From Chloroflexota bacterium (GTDB lineage: Bacteria; Chloroflexota; UBA11872; VXOZ01), in NCBI GenBank assembly GCA_958295775.1, contig CATQHC010000002.1:1221894-1285893 (forward strand): a DNA stretch of 64,000 nt, read 5' to 3'. A model generated the notes under the pieces. That model saw only the letters and a program-made list of their open reading frames with translations, ran no database searches and was not told the DNA's origin. A program made the translations under genes and the position numbers. This document shows positions 16,385 through 25,430 of the stretch, in pieces; the stretch's first letter is position 1, and each line of letters opens with the position of its first letter.

Positions 16385-18166
16385 GTGGAGGCTCTCCTGG
16401 AAGACCATAGAAAGACTCACCACTTGACCATCGACGTAGCCACTCTCACCGCGCTCCGCCGGGAAATCACCGAGAAAGTCATTGGCGGCCGCATCCAGCG
16501 CGTGCTGCATTCGGGCCAACTCGCCGTAGCCTTTGAGATCTATGCGCGCAGCGAGACGTGGTGGCTCATCATCAATGCCGCGCCGCAAGCGCCGCATCTC
16601 TACCTGACTCGCGAGCGGCCGGCGCGCGCTGACGACAACGTGACCCCGCTGCTTCTCCTGCTGCGCAAGTACGTGCGCAACGGCCGCCTCATCGCGGTAG
16701 ACCAGCCGCCGTGGGAGCGGGTCTTGCAATTTACCGTCCACGCCCGCGTGGATGACGACATCGCGGAAACCACGCTCGTCGCCGAGATCATGGGGCGCAC
16801 GAGCAATCTCGTGCTGGTGAACGCCGATGGCGTCATTCTCGATAGCATGAAGCGCGTGGACGCATCTATCAATCGCTATCGCCAGGTGCTGCCGAAGTTG
16901 CCGTACTTGCCGCCGCCGCCTCTTGAACGTCCCGATCCTTTCACCGCGCAGGCGGCGCACTTGGAGGCCGCTGCTGAAGCCGCGCCTACGCAACCTGCCT
17001 GGCGCGTGTTGATGGGGCAGACTACCGGCTGCGGACCCCTCCTCGCCCGTGAGGCTGTCTTTCGCGCCGCAGCCGCGGCTGAGGCTTCCGCGGCAGACGT
17101 AGGGTGGCACGACGTACTGGAGGCGGCGCGACAGGTGTTTACACAAGTTGAGCGCGGCGAACTCACGCCCAGTCTCGCGCCCGGCGCGGACGACGCCCTC
17201 ACTGCCTATGCGCCCTACGCGCTCACCATGTTTCCCGGCTGCGAACAGGCGGACTCTATGAGCGCCGCCATCGAGCGCTTCTACCGCGAACAGGGCAGAG
17301 CGCCGCAGCGCCGGACGCGCGACCTGGGACAGAAGCCGCTGCTCCAAGCGCTGCAGGAGCGTATGGACCAACTTCAACAACGCCGCCGCGCCCTGAAGCG
17401 CCAAGAGCGTGACGCCGTCGACGCGGAGGAATGGCGGCGCAAAGGCGATTTGGTCCTGGCCTATGGGTACGGTGTCGCGCCGGGAAGCAAAGAAATCGAG
17501 GTGGACGGCGAAAAGATTCGTATAGACCCGGAAACCTCGGTTCCCGAAAATGCCGATACATACTTTACCGCGTACAAGCGCAAGAAGCGGGCGCAAGAAG
17601 AAGTGCCGGGACTGCTGCGCAAGGTTGAGAACGAGTACGCCTATTGCGAACAAGCGGAGGCCTTGCTGGAAGCGGCGGAGTCCCCAGCCGACGTGCGCGC
17701 GCTGCGCGATGAATTGCGGGAGCAGGGCATTGTCGGCGGCGGTCGGCCCCGTAGGGACAAGGGACGCAGGGGCAGGCGGGGTAAAGATGTAGAAGTAGGA
17801 GCGCGCCCGGTCTCAATCTGGCTCGACGAAATTCAGGTGCTCGTGGGCCGCAGCGGCGCGCAAAACGACGCTGCACTACGCCTCGCGGACGCGGATGACG
17901 TCTGGCTGCACGCGCGCAACGTGCCCGGCGCGCACACCGTGCTGCGCTCCGGCGGCCGTGACGTGCCCGAGGCAATTATCCATCAAGCAGCGCAGATTGC
18001 CGCCTACTACAGCAAACTGCGTGAAGCCACGAGTGCCGAAGTCGACGTCACCAAGCGTCGCTACGTGCGCCGCATCCCCGGCGGGCACCCCGGCCTCGTC
18101 ACCTACCGCAACGAGTACACGGTCCGGGTCAAGCCTGAGCCATTGCCTCAACCGGAGCAGCAATAG
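16385..18166 (+). CDS. rqcH: NFACT-family ribosome quality control protein (RqcH/Rqc2 homologue)
   Basis: A 593-residue NFACT protein. NFACT-N begins DVATLTALRREITEKVIGGRIQRVLHSG (conserved RIQRVL). A middle coiled-coil and helix-hairpin-helix portion includes KPLLQALQERMDQLQQRRRA. The C-terminal NFACT-R domain includes ADDVWLHARNVPGAHTVLR and KRRYVRRIPGGHPGLVTYR. Bacterial RqcH binds stalled 50S-peptidyl-tRNA complexes and adds C-terminal alanine tails, marking nascent chains for degradation; related Firmicute proteins were first called fibronectin-binding FbpA. Length is usual (550-600). The frame starts at GTG 16385. Conserved sequence begins around the TTG at 16424, so a shorter start is possible. 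It stands alone, flanked by repeat-rich spacers. Confidence 0.85.
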   Translation: MEALLEDHRKTHHLTIDVATLTALRREITEKVIGGRIQRVLHSGQLAVAFEIYARSETWWLIINAAPQAPHLYLTRERPARADDNVTPLLLLLRKYVRNGRLIAVDQPPWERVLQFTVHARVDDDIAETTLVAEIMGRTSNLVLVNADGVILDSMKRVDASINRYRQVLPKLPYLPPPPLERPDPFTAQAAHLEAAAEAAPTQPAWRVLMGQTTGCGPLLAREAVFRAAAAAEASAADVGWHDVLEAARQVFTQVERGELTPSLAPGADDALTAYAPYALTMFPGCEQADSMSAAIERFYREQGRAPQRRTRDLGQKPLLQALQERMDQLQQRRRALKRQERDAVDAEEWRRKGDLVLAYGYGVAPGSKEIEVDGEKIRIDPETSVPENADTYFTAYKRKKRAQEEVPGLLRKVENEYAYCEQAEALLEAAESPADVRALRDELREQGIVGGGRPRRDKGRRGRRGKDVEVGARPVSIWLDEIQVLVGRSGAQNDAALRLADADDVWLHARNVPGAHTVLRSGGRDVPEAIIHQAAQIAAYYSKLREATSAEVDVTKRRYVRRIPGGHPGLVTYRNEYTVRVKPEPLPQPEQQ

Positions 18167-18179
18167 GTCTTCCATTGGC

Positions 18180-18341
18180 CCTGAACCTGCCTGTCTTGAG
18201 CAAGTCGTAGTGCGGTCGCCTGCAAGCAATTGTGCTGCGACAGGCTCTGCACGCACGGTGCCGCGTTTGTTCTCTTTGGTTGGCTTGGTTCCGCTCGCCC
18301 TGAGCTTGACTGTCCTGAGCCTGCCGAAGGGTCGAAGGGTG
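18180..18341. repeat. Two copies of a TGAGC...TGTCCTGAGC...TCGAAGG dispersed repeat
   Basis: 18181-18212 (CTGCCTGTCTTGAGCAAGTC) and 18291-18341 (CTGAGCTTGACTGTCCTGAG, then CCTGCCGAAGGGTCGAAGGG) are two versions of one element. Further copies lie at 46811-46860 and, inverted, 47835-47887. The element lies between the NFACT gene and the convergent hydrolase gene. No gene is visible in 18167-18435. Confidence 0.6.
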
Positions 18342-18435
18342 ATTGAGGGCATGAGTGAATTTCGCAAACTCTCTCCCTCTTGATCACACTTCGAGTGGCT
18401 TGGCACAAACGGGAAGGGGCTTCCCTGCTCTGTCG

Positions 18436-20715
18436 CTAGCTATCCCCGGGCGTCCAATTCAGGTGCCGGTCTAGGAACGGGAACGTGCCGGTACCTTCGA
18501 TCATGTGGCCGCCGTCGAAGTAGTAGATTTCGGCGCGGTCGGGAATTTTCAGGTCCGCGTAACGGCGTTGCACCCGCGCGTATTCGTAGGCGCACCACTC
18601 GTCCGAGGCCACAGCGTCGCGGTGGCCGCGCTCGACCATGAAGGCGCGCGGCGCCATCAGGTAGGCCATCTCGGCGTAGTTGAAAGTCTGCCCCAGGTTG
18701 AATTCCTGCATTTCCCACTCGTGATTGAACATGTAGCCTGAGAAATAGTCGGTGCTCGCGCATTTTCGCGCCCATTCGTTGAAGTCGCCTGCGCAAATCG
18801 AGAGTGCGTATTGGGTCAAGACAGTCGGGATGCGCATGGCCGCCTTGCCACCGTACGAGAGGCCGTAAAAGCCAATGCGGTCGGGGTCTACAAACGGCAG
18901 CGTGGCAAACCAGCGGAGCATCTGCTCGTGCTGCGCGATGGCAAACGTGAAGAGCGTCCAGCCCAACGGATTGGCCTTGCGCTGGAGGGTGCGAAACTCG
19001 TGGAAGCCAATGTAGGGATTCTGCGGCGCGTATGTCACGTAGCCGCGCTCGGCCAGCCGGGCGGCAAACGCATTGTACGGGCCTTCCCCTTCCGCAATCA
19101 CATCCTCCGGCCGACCTTCGAGTCCGTGCTGGCAGACCACTACCGGCCGCTGCTCACCGGGCGCAATGTCCCTGGGCACCAGCAAAATGCCGTGGGCAAA
19201 GATATCGGGAAGCACGTCTAGGGTCACTTCATAGCCCGTCCAGGCCTCGCTCTCGCCGTAAGGACGGCTCTTCGCGTTGAAGGGCAGGCTGGGATCGGGA
19301 CAGCGGCCGATCAGGCCTTCCCAAAAGCGTTTTCTATAAACGGCAGCGGACTCTTCCCAGGTCTCTAGGGAGGATGTATCCGCCTCCGACCAGAAGGCTT
19401 CACGTGTGCGCCACGCCACCTCCAACTGTTGCTGGACATGTCCCACAATCTGGTCGAACTGTCGCTGCATGCGTGCAGCGGGGTCGAAACCGGTGCGGGC
19501 GTCGCGCAAAGCGGCAGCCGCCGGCGCCGCGCGCGGCTGCACTCCCAGGCCTTCGACCAGTGCGGTCAGAGCTTCATCCGAGCCGGGGCCTACGTCCGCA
19601 GCGGCGGGCTTCACGAGTACAAGCCGGTCAGCGGCGTTGTGCGCCGTGTAAGCCGGCTGCGCCCGGCCAACTTCGGCCTCAACTTCGGCCGGGGGCGCGG
19701 GTTCGATCTTGCCCGGGGCGGTCGTCTGTCCGCGCGCGTGTTCTTGCTGTCGTATCGGCGGCGCGCCGGGCACTGTGGGCGCGGGTGCTGCCTCTATAAT
19801 CAACGGACGGGGAGCAATCAATGCAGCCAATTCGGCATCGCTGAAACCGCGTAAGACCCGCCAGACATTGCGATAGAGCGGCTCCTGCCACAGTTGACGC
19901 CGGTTGCGAAAGTATCCGCTTACACCGACGCCGGCTATGCGCTCGTCGAGTGCACCGCTGTAGAGCGCCAAAAGGCCGCCCTCGCCGTAACCAAACACGC
20001 CTACAGGCACGTCTGCCGGACCCGCCTGGGCAGCGAAGAAGTCTACCAGCGCCAAGACCTTTTGCACTTCGTAGCCAATTATGTGCCGTCCCATCTCGTA
20101 GGCCATGCGATAGATGAACTCGCGATGGGGTTGGTCGGTCATGCGGATTGCCGGATTCCCTGAAAAAGTGTGCGCACGGTCGATGAGCACTGGCACCGCC
20201 ACTTGGCAGCCTCGTTCCACCAAGCGCCGCGCAAACTGCTGCTCAGGTTCTAGGCCGGGCGCGATACCGGCTAACATCTCCGGCGAGCAGTCAGCATCCG
20301 GCAGCGCAATCACGTGCGCACTCGGAGTCTGCTTGGGCCGCAGGAGCAGGCCCTCGCCTGTGACGCCGTCCAGCACCGGCCAACGAATCGCGTGAACGTC
20401 ATAGGCTTGGGAGGCGGCAACGCGGAAAGGGTCGAGCGTGGAACTTACGAATTCCAGCGCCGGCACCGGTTTGCGTTCGTCCACGACACCGATGTTATGG
20501 GCAAATTCCTTTCGCTTCGCGGCAGCTTGAGCCTGGGCGGATGCCAAGTCTGCAGCCGTTGACCGCAGGGCGTTCGCTGCGGCCTCATCGGCAGCGTCGA
20601 TTTCAAAGTCCAGATAGCGATGGATGCCCGCAATCATCTGTGCGGCAACGTCGCCTTCAAGCGAAAGCGCCGCTGTTCCAGACAAGCGGGGAGCGTCGTG
20701 ATCGAGTTTTCCCAT
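18436..20715 (-). CDS. Double alpha/beta-hydrolase (acetyl-xylan-esterase/dienelactone-hydrolase type), N-terminal half degenerate
   Basis: A 759-residue protein built of two alpha/beta-hydrolase halves joined by a ~90-residue linker rich in Ala and Pro (about 305-400). In the first half the nucleophile elbow reads GVFGYGEGGLLALY: Gly244 replaces Ser, so this half should be inactive. The second half has an intact elbow, GFYGLSYGGKAAM, with Ser620, and a late DGGHMIEGTG supplying a His. No clear secretion signal, so probably cytoplasmic. Substrate is unknown; related single-domain proteins are esterases or deacetylases of carbohydrates. ATG start with an AGGAAG site. A second double hydrolase in this window (48071-50017) shows the reverse pattern. 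Confidence 0.75.
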   Translation of the reverse strand: MGKLDHDAPRLSGTAALSLEGDVAAQMIAGIHRYLDFEIDAADEAAANALRSTAADLASAQAQAAAKRKEFAHNIGVVDERKPVPALEFVSSTLDPFRVAASQAYDVHAIRWPVLDGVTGEGLLLRPKQTPSAHVIALPDADCSPEMLAGIAPGLEPEQQFARRLVERGCQVAVPVLIDRAHTFSGNPAIRMTDQPHREFIYRMAYEMGRHIIGYEVQKVLALVDFFAAQAGPADVPVGVFGYGEGGLLALYSGALDERIAGVGVSGYFRNRRQLWQEPLYRNVWRVLRGFSDAELAALIAPRPLIIEAAPAPTVPGAPPIRQQEHARGQTTAPGKIEPAPPAEVEAEVGRAQPAYTAHNAADRLVLVKPAAADVGPGSDEALTALVEGLGVQPRAAPAAAALRDARTGFDPAARMQRQFDQIVGHVQQQLEVAWRTREAFWSEADTSSLETWEESAAVYRKRFWEGLIGRCPDPSLPFNAKSRPYGESEAWTGYEVTLDVLPDIFAHGILLVPRDIAPGEQRPVVVCQHGLEGRPEDVIAEGEGPYNAFAARLAERGYVTYAPQNPYIGFHEFRTLQRKANPLGWTLFTFAIAQHEQMLRWFATLPFVDPDRIGFYGLSYGGKAAMRIPTVLTQYALSICAGDFNEWARKCASTDYFSGYMFNHEWEMQEFNLGQTFNYAEMAYLMAPRAFMVERGHRDAVASDEWCAYEYARVQRRYADLKIPDRAEIYYFDGGHMIEGTGTFPFLDRHLNWTPGDS

Positions 20716-20962
20716 AGTGGTGGTCTTCCTTTACTACTCGCGCACACTCAAGGGCACATTACCTTGCGGCAAGACTCTGCGCAAGCAGGCGCACGCTACA
20801 ATTTCATTCGCATCGGGATCATGTAGAAGGAAATCCCATGGGATTATGCAACTCAGTAGCCCACGTGACCTGAAAAGGACGATGCCAATGAACGTGGCTT
20901 ATTGCGACGCCGCCGGCAGCGAGCCAGAGAAATCGGTAAACCCGGCCTTTCGGCGCCCTCGT

Positions 20963-21712
20963 TTACTCGGTGCTGTGTGGTGTTGCACGGCGGGCGACAG
21001 AACGATGGGCAAGGCGAATCCGCAGCAGGTCTCTGACGGTAGGGAGCACCACGCCCGCCAAGTTTACGCGAGAGTTCGGCTCGTCTGTCCAATCCACCGG
21101 AATCTCGGCGATCTTGTAGCCCATCCGTGATGCCAGATAGAGGATTTCCACGTCGAACGTCCAGCCGCGTATCGTCTGACGACGGAAGAGCGGCTCGACC
21201 ACGGCTCTGCGAAAGAGCTTGAACCCACACGTCACATCTGCAATCCCGGGTACAGCCCAAACTCGCGCAAAGAAGCTAAAGGCCTTTCCCATGGTCTCGC
21301 GCACGATTGGTTGGTGCTGCTGGATTTCGGAGCCCGCTACGTCGCGCGAACCAATCGCAATATCCGCCCCGGCACGGAGCGCTTGGGATAACTCTTCGAT
21401 TTCAGCGATGTCGGTAGAGCCATCCGCATCCATAAAGAGGACATGCTCACCGCTAGCCGCGAGCATCCCGGTCCGCACGGCCCAGCCCTTACCCGCATTT
21501 TCGTCATGGCTTAGGAGGCGAATGCTCTTGGATTGCTCTTGCCAAGCCTCGATCAGATTGGCCGTGCTATCAGTTGAACCGTCGTCGACAACCAGCACTT
21601 CCACCTGGTTGTGCTGACGTTCCGCGAAATAGGCAAGGGTTCGCTCTAGGGTAGGTCCAATGCGCCCTGCTTCGTTATAGGCGGGAATGACGACTGAATA
21701 GCTTGTTTCCAC
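20963..21712 (-). CDS. GT2 glycosyltransferase, dolichyl/polyprenyl-phosphate glucosyl- or mannosyltransferase-like (copy 1)
   Basis: A 249-residue GT-A fold family-2 glycosyltransferase resembling Alg5/DPM1-type enzymes that load a sugar onto a polyprenyl phosphate. Seen: SVVIPAYNEAGRI, VLVVDDGSTDSTA, the metal-binding FMDADGSTDIAEIEEL, IAIGSRDVAGSEI and CGFKLFRRAVVEPLF. There are no membrane helices, so it would act on the inner face of the membrane. GTG start at the conserved METSYS opening. A close paralogue lies 212 bases upstream on the same strand (21925-22698), similar over the whole length (about 60% by eye), suggesting tandem duplication. Confidence 0.85.
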   Translation of the reverse strand: METSYSVVIPAYNEAGRIGPTLERTLAYFAERQHNQVEVLVVDDGSTDSTANLIEAWQEQSKSIRLLSHDENAGKGWAVRTGMLAASGEHVLFMDADGSTDIAEIEELSQALRAGADIAIGSRDVAGSEIQQHQPIVRETMGKAFSFFARVWAVPGIADVTCGFKLFRRAVVEPLFRRQTIRGWTFDVEILYLASRMGYKIAEIPVDWTDEPNSRVNLAGVVLPTVRDLLRIRLAHRSVARRATPHSTE

Positions 21713-21924
21713 TTTGGCCCCGTCTTGAAAACCTGAGTTCCTTAATGTCTTGACAACGCATTTTACCGGTTCAGTCGGAGGAATGTGTCCCGTTTCGTTA
21801 ATTACCGTAGCGGCGCGTGCCTACGGAAGCTACAGCAGCATTCATCAGAGTTGCCCTATTCGTGACATCAAAGGCATTGCTGCATGCAGGTACTTTTTTT
21901 GTTATCAGAATTGGCAGTATGCAG

Positions 21925-22698
21925 TTACAGCTTCTTCGAATCGCTTCGGTAATCGGATGAATAGGACGCTGAGCCATGCGCCAAAGAGCGATGGACTAAG
22001 CGAAGCCTTGCCACTTCCCACACGGTCTGAAGCGCGTCACGCAGCGGCCTCACCTTTGATCCGGGGAAGTCTGCCCACTGCACAGGGACTTCCGCTATCT
22101 TGAATTGCAGCTTCTGCGCGAGGAACAAGATCTCCACATCGAACGCCCAACCGCGCACGGTCTGCCGGTTGAAGAGCGGTGCGACAACGGACTTGCGAAA
22201 GAGCTTGAATCCGCATTGCGTGTCGCCGATTCCGGGCACGGCGAGGAACTGTACCACGCGGTTGAAGAGCTTCCCTACCGCCTCTCGTGCCATGGGTTGG
22301 TGCTTTTGAATGTCGGAGCCGACAATGTCGCGTGACCCAATGGCAATGTCTGCGCCATCGTCCAAGGCCGCAACGAGCTTCTCAATCTCGGCAATGTCTG
22401 TTGAACCATCGGCGTCCATGAAGAGCACGTACTCCCCAGCGGCAGCAAGCATGCCGGTGCGCACCGCCCAGCCCTTGCCCATATTCTTGTCATGCTTCAG
22501 GAGGCGAACGTATTGGGATCGCTCCTGCCAAGTCTCGATTAAACCAACCGTATCGTCAGTTGAGCCATCGTCAACGACCAGCAATTCCACCGGGAATTCT
22601 TGGCGGTCGGCAAAGTAGCCGAGGGTCCTTGCGAGAGTGGCGCCCAGCCGCGTCTCTTCGTTGTACGCAGGAATGACAATTGAGTTGGTGATTTCCAA
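21925..22698 (-). CDS. GT2 glycosyltransferase, polyprenyl-phosphate glycosyltransferase-like (copy 2)
   Basis: A 257-residue paralogue of the neighbouring GT2 gene, with the same motif series: SIVIPAYNEETRLG, LLVVDDGSTDDTV, FMDADGSTDIAEIEKL, IAIGSRDIVGSDI, CGFKLFRKSVVAPLF. The TTG start at 22698 is chosen because it aligns with the first residues of copy 1 and follows GGTGGGGA. The two differ most in the last 30 residues, which in this copy end with a polar SDYRSDSKKL tail. Likely product is a polyprenyl-phosphate-linked hexose for cell-surface glycan assembly; donor and acceptor cannot be read from sequence. Confidence 0.85.
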   Translation of the reverse strand: MEITNSIVIPAYNEETRLGATLARTLGYFADRQEFPVELLVVDDGSTDDTVGLIETWQERSQYVRLLKHDKNMGKGWAVRTGMLAAAGEYVLFMDADGSTDIAEIEKLVAALDDGADIAIGSRDIVGSDIQKHQPMAREAVGKLFNRVVQFLAVPGIGDTQCGFKLFRKSVVAPLFNRQTVRGWAFDVEILFLAQKLQFKIAEVPVQWADFPGSKVRPLRDALQTVWEVARLRLVHRSLAHGSASYSSDYRSDSKKL

Positions 22699-22771
22699 AC
22701 TATCCCCACCTGGGAAACTGAGGTCCGAGACGTCGTTCGGCCAAGCTGACTAGATCACGTAAAGTCGTCAT

Positions 22772-23071
22772 TCAAGCGTCAGCAGAATCTGAATCCGCTT
22801 CCGCCGGCTTACCTAGACTGAAGCCGCCTTCTTCGGCGTAGCTCAATTCCACGCCGTTGAGAGTGCGCAGGCTCAGTTTATCTACGAGCACCTTCAAACC
22901 GTGCTGTTCACTTACTTCGTCGTTCTTGCCCGGCTGCTCCTCGCTGGACATCCCAAACTGCATGCCGTCTGCTCCGGGGCGTACAAAGACCCGGAGATAC
23001 ATTTCGCCCTCGCCTTCAGCATCCATCTGTGCCTTGATGAGACGTGCCGCTGCTGCCGCAATCGTGAACAT
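22772..23071 (-). CDS. HesB/IscA-fold protein lacking all cysteine ligands
   Basis: A 99-residue protein with the A-type Fe-S carrier fold: TIAAAAARLIKAQM at the start, YLRVFVRPGADGMQFGM in the middle, HGLKVLVDKLSLRTLNGVEL and a GGFSL tail. In true IscA/ErpA, three cysteines (one in the CSGM segment, two in a C-terminal CGC) hold iron or the cluster. Here the first is replaced (GADGM for CSGM), the tail ends DSDSADA with no CGC, and the protein has no cysteine at all. It cannot be a normal cluster carrier; it belongs with cysteine-free HesB-like proteins of unknown role. ATG start with an AGGAGC site. Confidence 0.75.
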   Translation of the reverse strand: MFTIAAAAARLIKAQMDAEGEGEMYLRVFVRPGADGMQFGMSSEEQPGKNDEVSEQHGLKVLVDKLSLRTLNGVELSYAEEGGFSLGKPAEADSDSADA

Positions 23072-23528
23072 TGTGCGCTCCTGGGTGTGGGACTCCTCAA
23101 GGTCTTCGAGTCCACGCTAAAGCGTATCACGCTCGCTATACCCAGTAAACAAAACCGTCCAGCGCGAGAGTTGCAAGGTTTGGTCTCGTTCAAGCCAACG
23201 GACTTTTAAGGCTACGGGGGCCAACCACATTGGACCGAAAGCGCCGGTCTGTGTGCACGGTTCGTCCAAGATCCCAGCGCGCAAACCAGCCGGGCTGCGT
23301 AGTTCGAGCCTGGCGTTTCAGTTTCCTATCCTGCGCCGATCAGTTGACCAAACAGCTAACTCACATTATTCCCCGAACTAGCAGTCTGTGGTGCGATTGG
23401 GTATCCTTGACAGGAGCAAACGCGCGAGCGGCAAGATGCTTCCTTGGACCTATCGGCGCCCCCCTGCTCTGTCAGGGCTTGCCTGCCAAGGCAACGCATT
23501 CTTGTCTGTGCATTACGGGAGGAATGCG
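23072..23528. other. Gene-free spacer between HesB-like protein and plsC
   Basis: This 457-base divergent spacer should hold promoters for both neighbours. I see no convincing gene, hairpin or RNA. Several short open frames lack ribosome sites and family motifs. Confidence 0.4.
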
Positions 23529-24257
23529 ATGGATACAGCCAGGGAACCGCGTTTCGACCCCTCCCAGATAACTGATGCCGACATTGCATACCAACGTAGT
23601 CACCGCAACCAACGCAATTGGTTTTGGTACTTCATTGTCGGGGGTCTCATTCTATTGCCGCTCTTTCATCTCTACCTCGGACTGCGCGTAATTGGGGCTG
23701 AGCGCTGGCGGTCCGGCCCGCTCCTAGTCATTGGCAATCATCGGAGTAATTTAGACCCCTTTGCGGTTGGCGTGGCTTGCCCGCGGCATGCGCTAACCTT
23801 CATGGCGAAAGTGGAGCTGTTTCGTAACTCGTTACTGCGGTTCATTCTCCCGCGCTGGGGTGTGTATCCGCTCATTCGCCAGAGAAACGATGTGCGCGGG
23901 GTGCGCTTTCTCATGCAGGCGGTTAAGGAGAATGACGCTGTCGTCCTCTTCCCGGAAGGCACCCGCAGCCGCACCGGTGAAGTCGGCCCATTTAACTCCG
24001 GTTTCGTGCGCATTGCCGTGCGCGAGCAGATACCGATCTTGCTTGTAGCCATCAAGAACACCAACCTGGCACTGCCGGCAGGGGGTAAGTTTCCCCGTCC
24101 GCGCGTTGGCATCAAACTATTCGTTGACGGCCCGATTGAACTCAGTGAGTACTACGATAGGAAACTGACGGGGGCTGACGCCGACACAATCGCAGAATCG
24201 CTGCGACAGCGTATCATCACACTCCTCGACGAAGATGACGCATCCAACCCGGCCTAA
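23529..24257 (+). CDS. plsC: 1-acyl-sn-glycerol-3-phosphate acyltransferase (PlsC)
   Basis: A 242-residue acyltransferase making phosphatidic acid from lysophosphatidic acid. After a membrane helix (about 33-55) come the four family blocks: NHRSNLDPF (the HX4D catalytic pair), the RWGVYPLIRQ region, VVLFPEGTRSRTG and IPILLVAIKNTN. I chose the ATG at 23529 because GGGAGG lies six bases upstream; the frame is open 47 codons earlier, but that part carries no conserved sequence. PlsY, the enzyme of the preceding step, is encoded 3 kb downstream. Confidence 0.9.
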   Translation: MDTAREPRFDPSQITDADIAYQRSHRNQRNWFWYFIVGGLILLPLFHLYLGLRVIGAERWRSGPLLVIGNHRSNLDPFAVGVACPRHALTFMAKVELFRNSLLRFILPRWGVYPLIRQRNDVRGVRFLMQAVKENDAVVLFPEGTRSRTGEVGPFNSGFVRIAVREQIPILLVAIKNTNLALPAGGKFPRPRVGIKLFVDGPIELSEYYDRKLTGADADTIAESLRQRIITLLDEDDASNPA

Positions 24258-24506
24258 AGCCCAGGCCCAAGGGACACTTCCAAGTCTATTGGGTCAATTG
24301 CACTCTCCAATGCACGGTCGATCATCGTTTCGAGATTACAGCGCGTTTCATCCAAACGGATTGTAAATGCCTGCCACCGGGGACTTTGCATATCCGCTTG
24401 GTACGTCTCCATCGCGGAGCGAGGATTGCATGCAAAAGGACAACATCCGGTCTTCGACAGGGAAGCGCGCTCGCTCTTCACCGCCAGAGTGACAGTTTCT
24501 TTTCGG

Positions 24507-24536
24507 TTGTTCCGAGCGAGTTTTCTCCGGTACAAT
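24507..24536 (+). promoter_or_regulatory. Putative sigma-70 promoter of ispH
   Basis: TTGTTC (24507-24512) and TACAAT (24531-24536) are 18 bases apart, and the start codon lies 33 bases further on. Nothing else is visible in the 312-base gap after plsC. Confidence 0.4.
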
Positions 24537-24569
24537 AAAAGCAGACCTGCGTAGACCAAAAGGCAATTG

Positions 24570-25430
24570 ATGGAAATACTGCTGGCGAAGGAAATGGGGT
24601 TTTGCTACGGCGTTAAGCGTGCGATCGAGATGACCCAAGCCGTGGCGAAAGAGAAGGGAGAGATCCATACGTTGGGGCAGCTTGTGCACAACCCCTCTGT
24701 GATTGAGCGGTTGGAGCAAGACGGCATCAACGTCGTGAGCGACATGGAAGCCGTGCCCCAGGATGGCATTGCCACCATCACGGCCCATGGCACGGGCAAA
24801 GCGGTCACTGACCAGATTGCCGCACAAAACCTCGAACTCTTGGATGCCACCTGCCCCATTGTCTCCAAAGTTCATCGGATCGTGCAGGAGCATGCGGAAC
24901 GCGGTTACCAAATCCTAATATTTGGCGACCCCACCCACAAAGAAGTACGCGGCATACTCGGCTGGTCGGCAGGTCGCGGCGCTGCCGTGGCGAGCCCCGA
25001 AGAGCTTGACTCCGTGCGCCTGCGGCGCAAGATTTGCCTTGTCTCCCAGACCACGCAGACGGTAGAACGCTTTCAGGCGGTTGCCCGCCGGCTCATGGAT
25101 TTGGCGCTGGCAGACGCCCTGGAAGTGCACGTCGTTAACACGCTCTGTTTTGCGACCACCAAACAGCAGGCTGCAGCACGAGACATCCTGCATGAGGTCG
25201 ATGTGATGATCGTCGTGGGCGGGCGCAATAGCGCAAATACGACCCATCTCGCCGAGATCTCGCGCGACGCAGACACACCCACCTATCACATAGAGACCGC
25301 TGCCGAACTCGATCCCACCTGGTTTACCGCTACGGAGAGCGTGGGTATTACGGCAGGCGCATCTACGCCGGACTGGTCGGTGCAAGAGGTCGTGACGTGG
25401 CTTAAGGAACTCGACGCAGTCGCCTCCTAG
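24570..25430 (+). CDS. ispH: 4-hydroxy-3-methylbut-2-enyl diphosphate reductase (IspH/LytB)
   Basis: The last enzyme of the MEP isoprenoid pathway, reducing HMBPP to IPP and DMAPP with a [4Fe-4S] cluster. It has 286 residues. Cluster cysteines are Cys12 (KEMGFCYGVKRAIE), the ATCPIVSKVH Cys and the NTLCFATTKQQ Cys. The substrate-binding HTLGQLVHNP and TAHGTGKAV segments are present, as is the C-terminal GITAGASTPDW. ATG 24570 is preferred over the adjacent TTG 24567, with AAAGG upstream. Presence of ispH shows the organism uses the MEP route. Confidence 0.97.
   Translation: MEILLAKEMGFCYGVKRAIEMTQAVAKEKGEIHTLGQLVHNPSVIERLEQDGINVVSDMEAVPQDGIATITAHGTGKAVTDQIAAQNLELLDATCPIVSKVHRIVQEHAERGYQILIFGDPTHKEVRGILGWSAGRGAAVASPEELDSVRLRRKICLVSQTTQTVERFQAVARRLMDLALADALEVHVVNTLCFATTKQQAAARDILHEVDVMIVVGGRNSANTTHLAEISRDADTPTYHIETAAELDPTWFTATESVGITAGASTPDWSVQEVVTWLKELDAVAS

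Noticed and set aside
23250..23330. Possible tRNA (GTTCGAGCC stretch)
   Set aside because: The T-loop-like string lacks a matching T stem, and no acceptor or anticodon stem can be drawn around it.
24254..24559. Minus-strand frame of 101 codons between plsC and ispH
   Set aside because: It has no ribosome site or recognisable motif, and it covers the likely ispH promoter.
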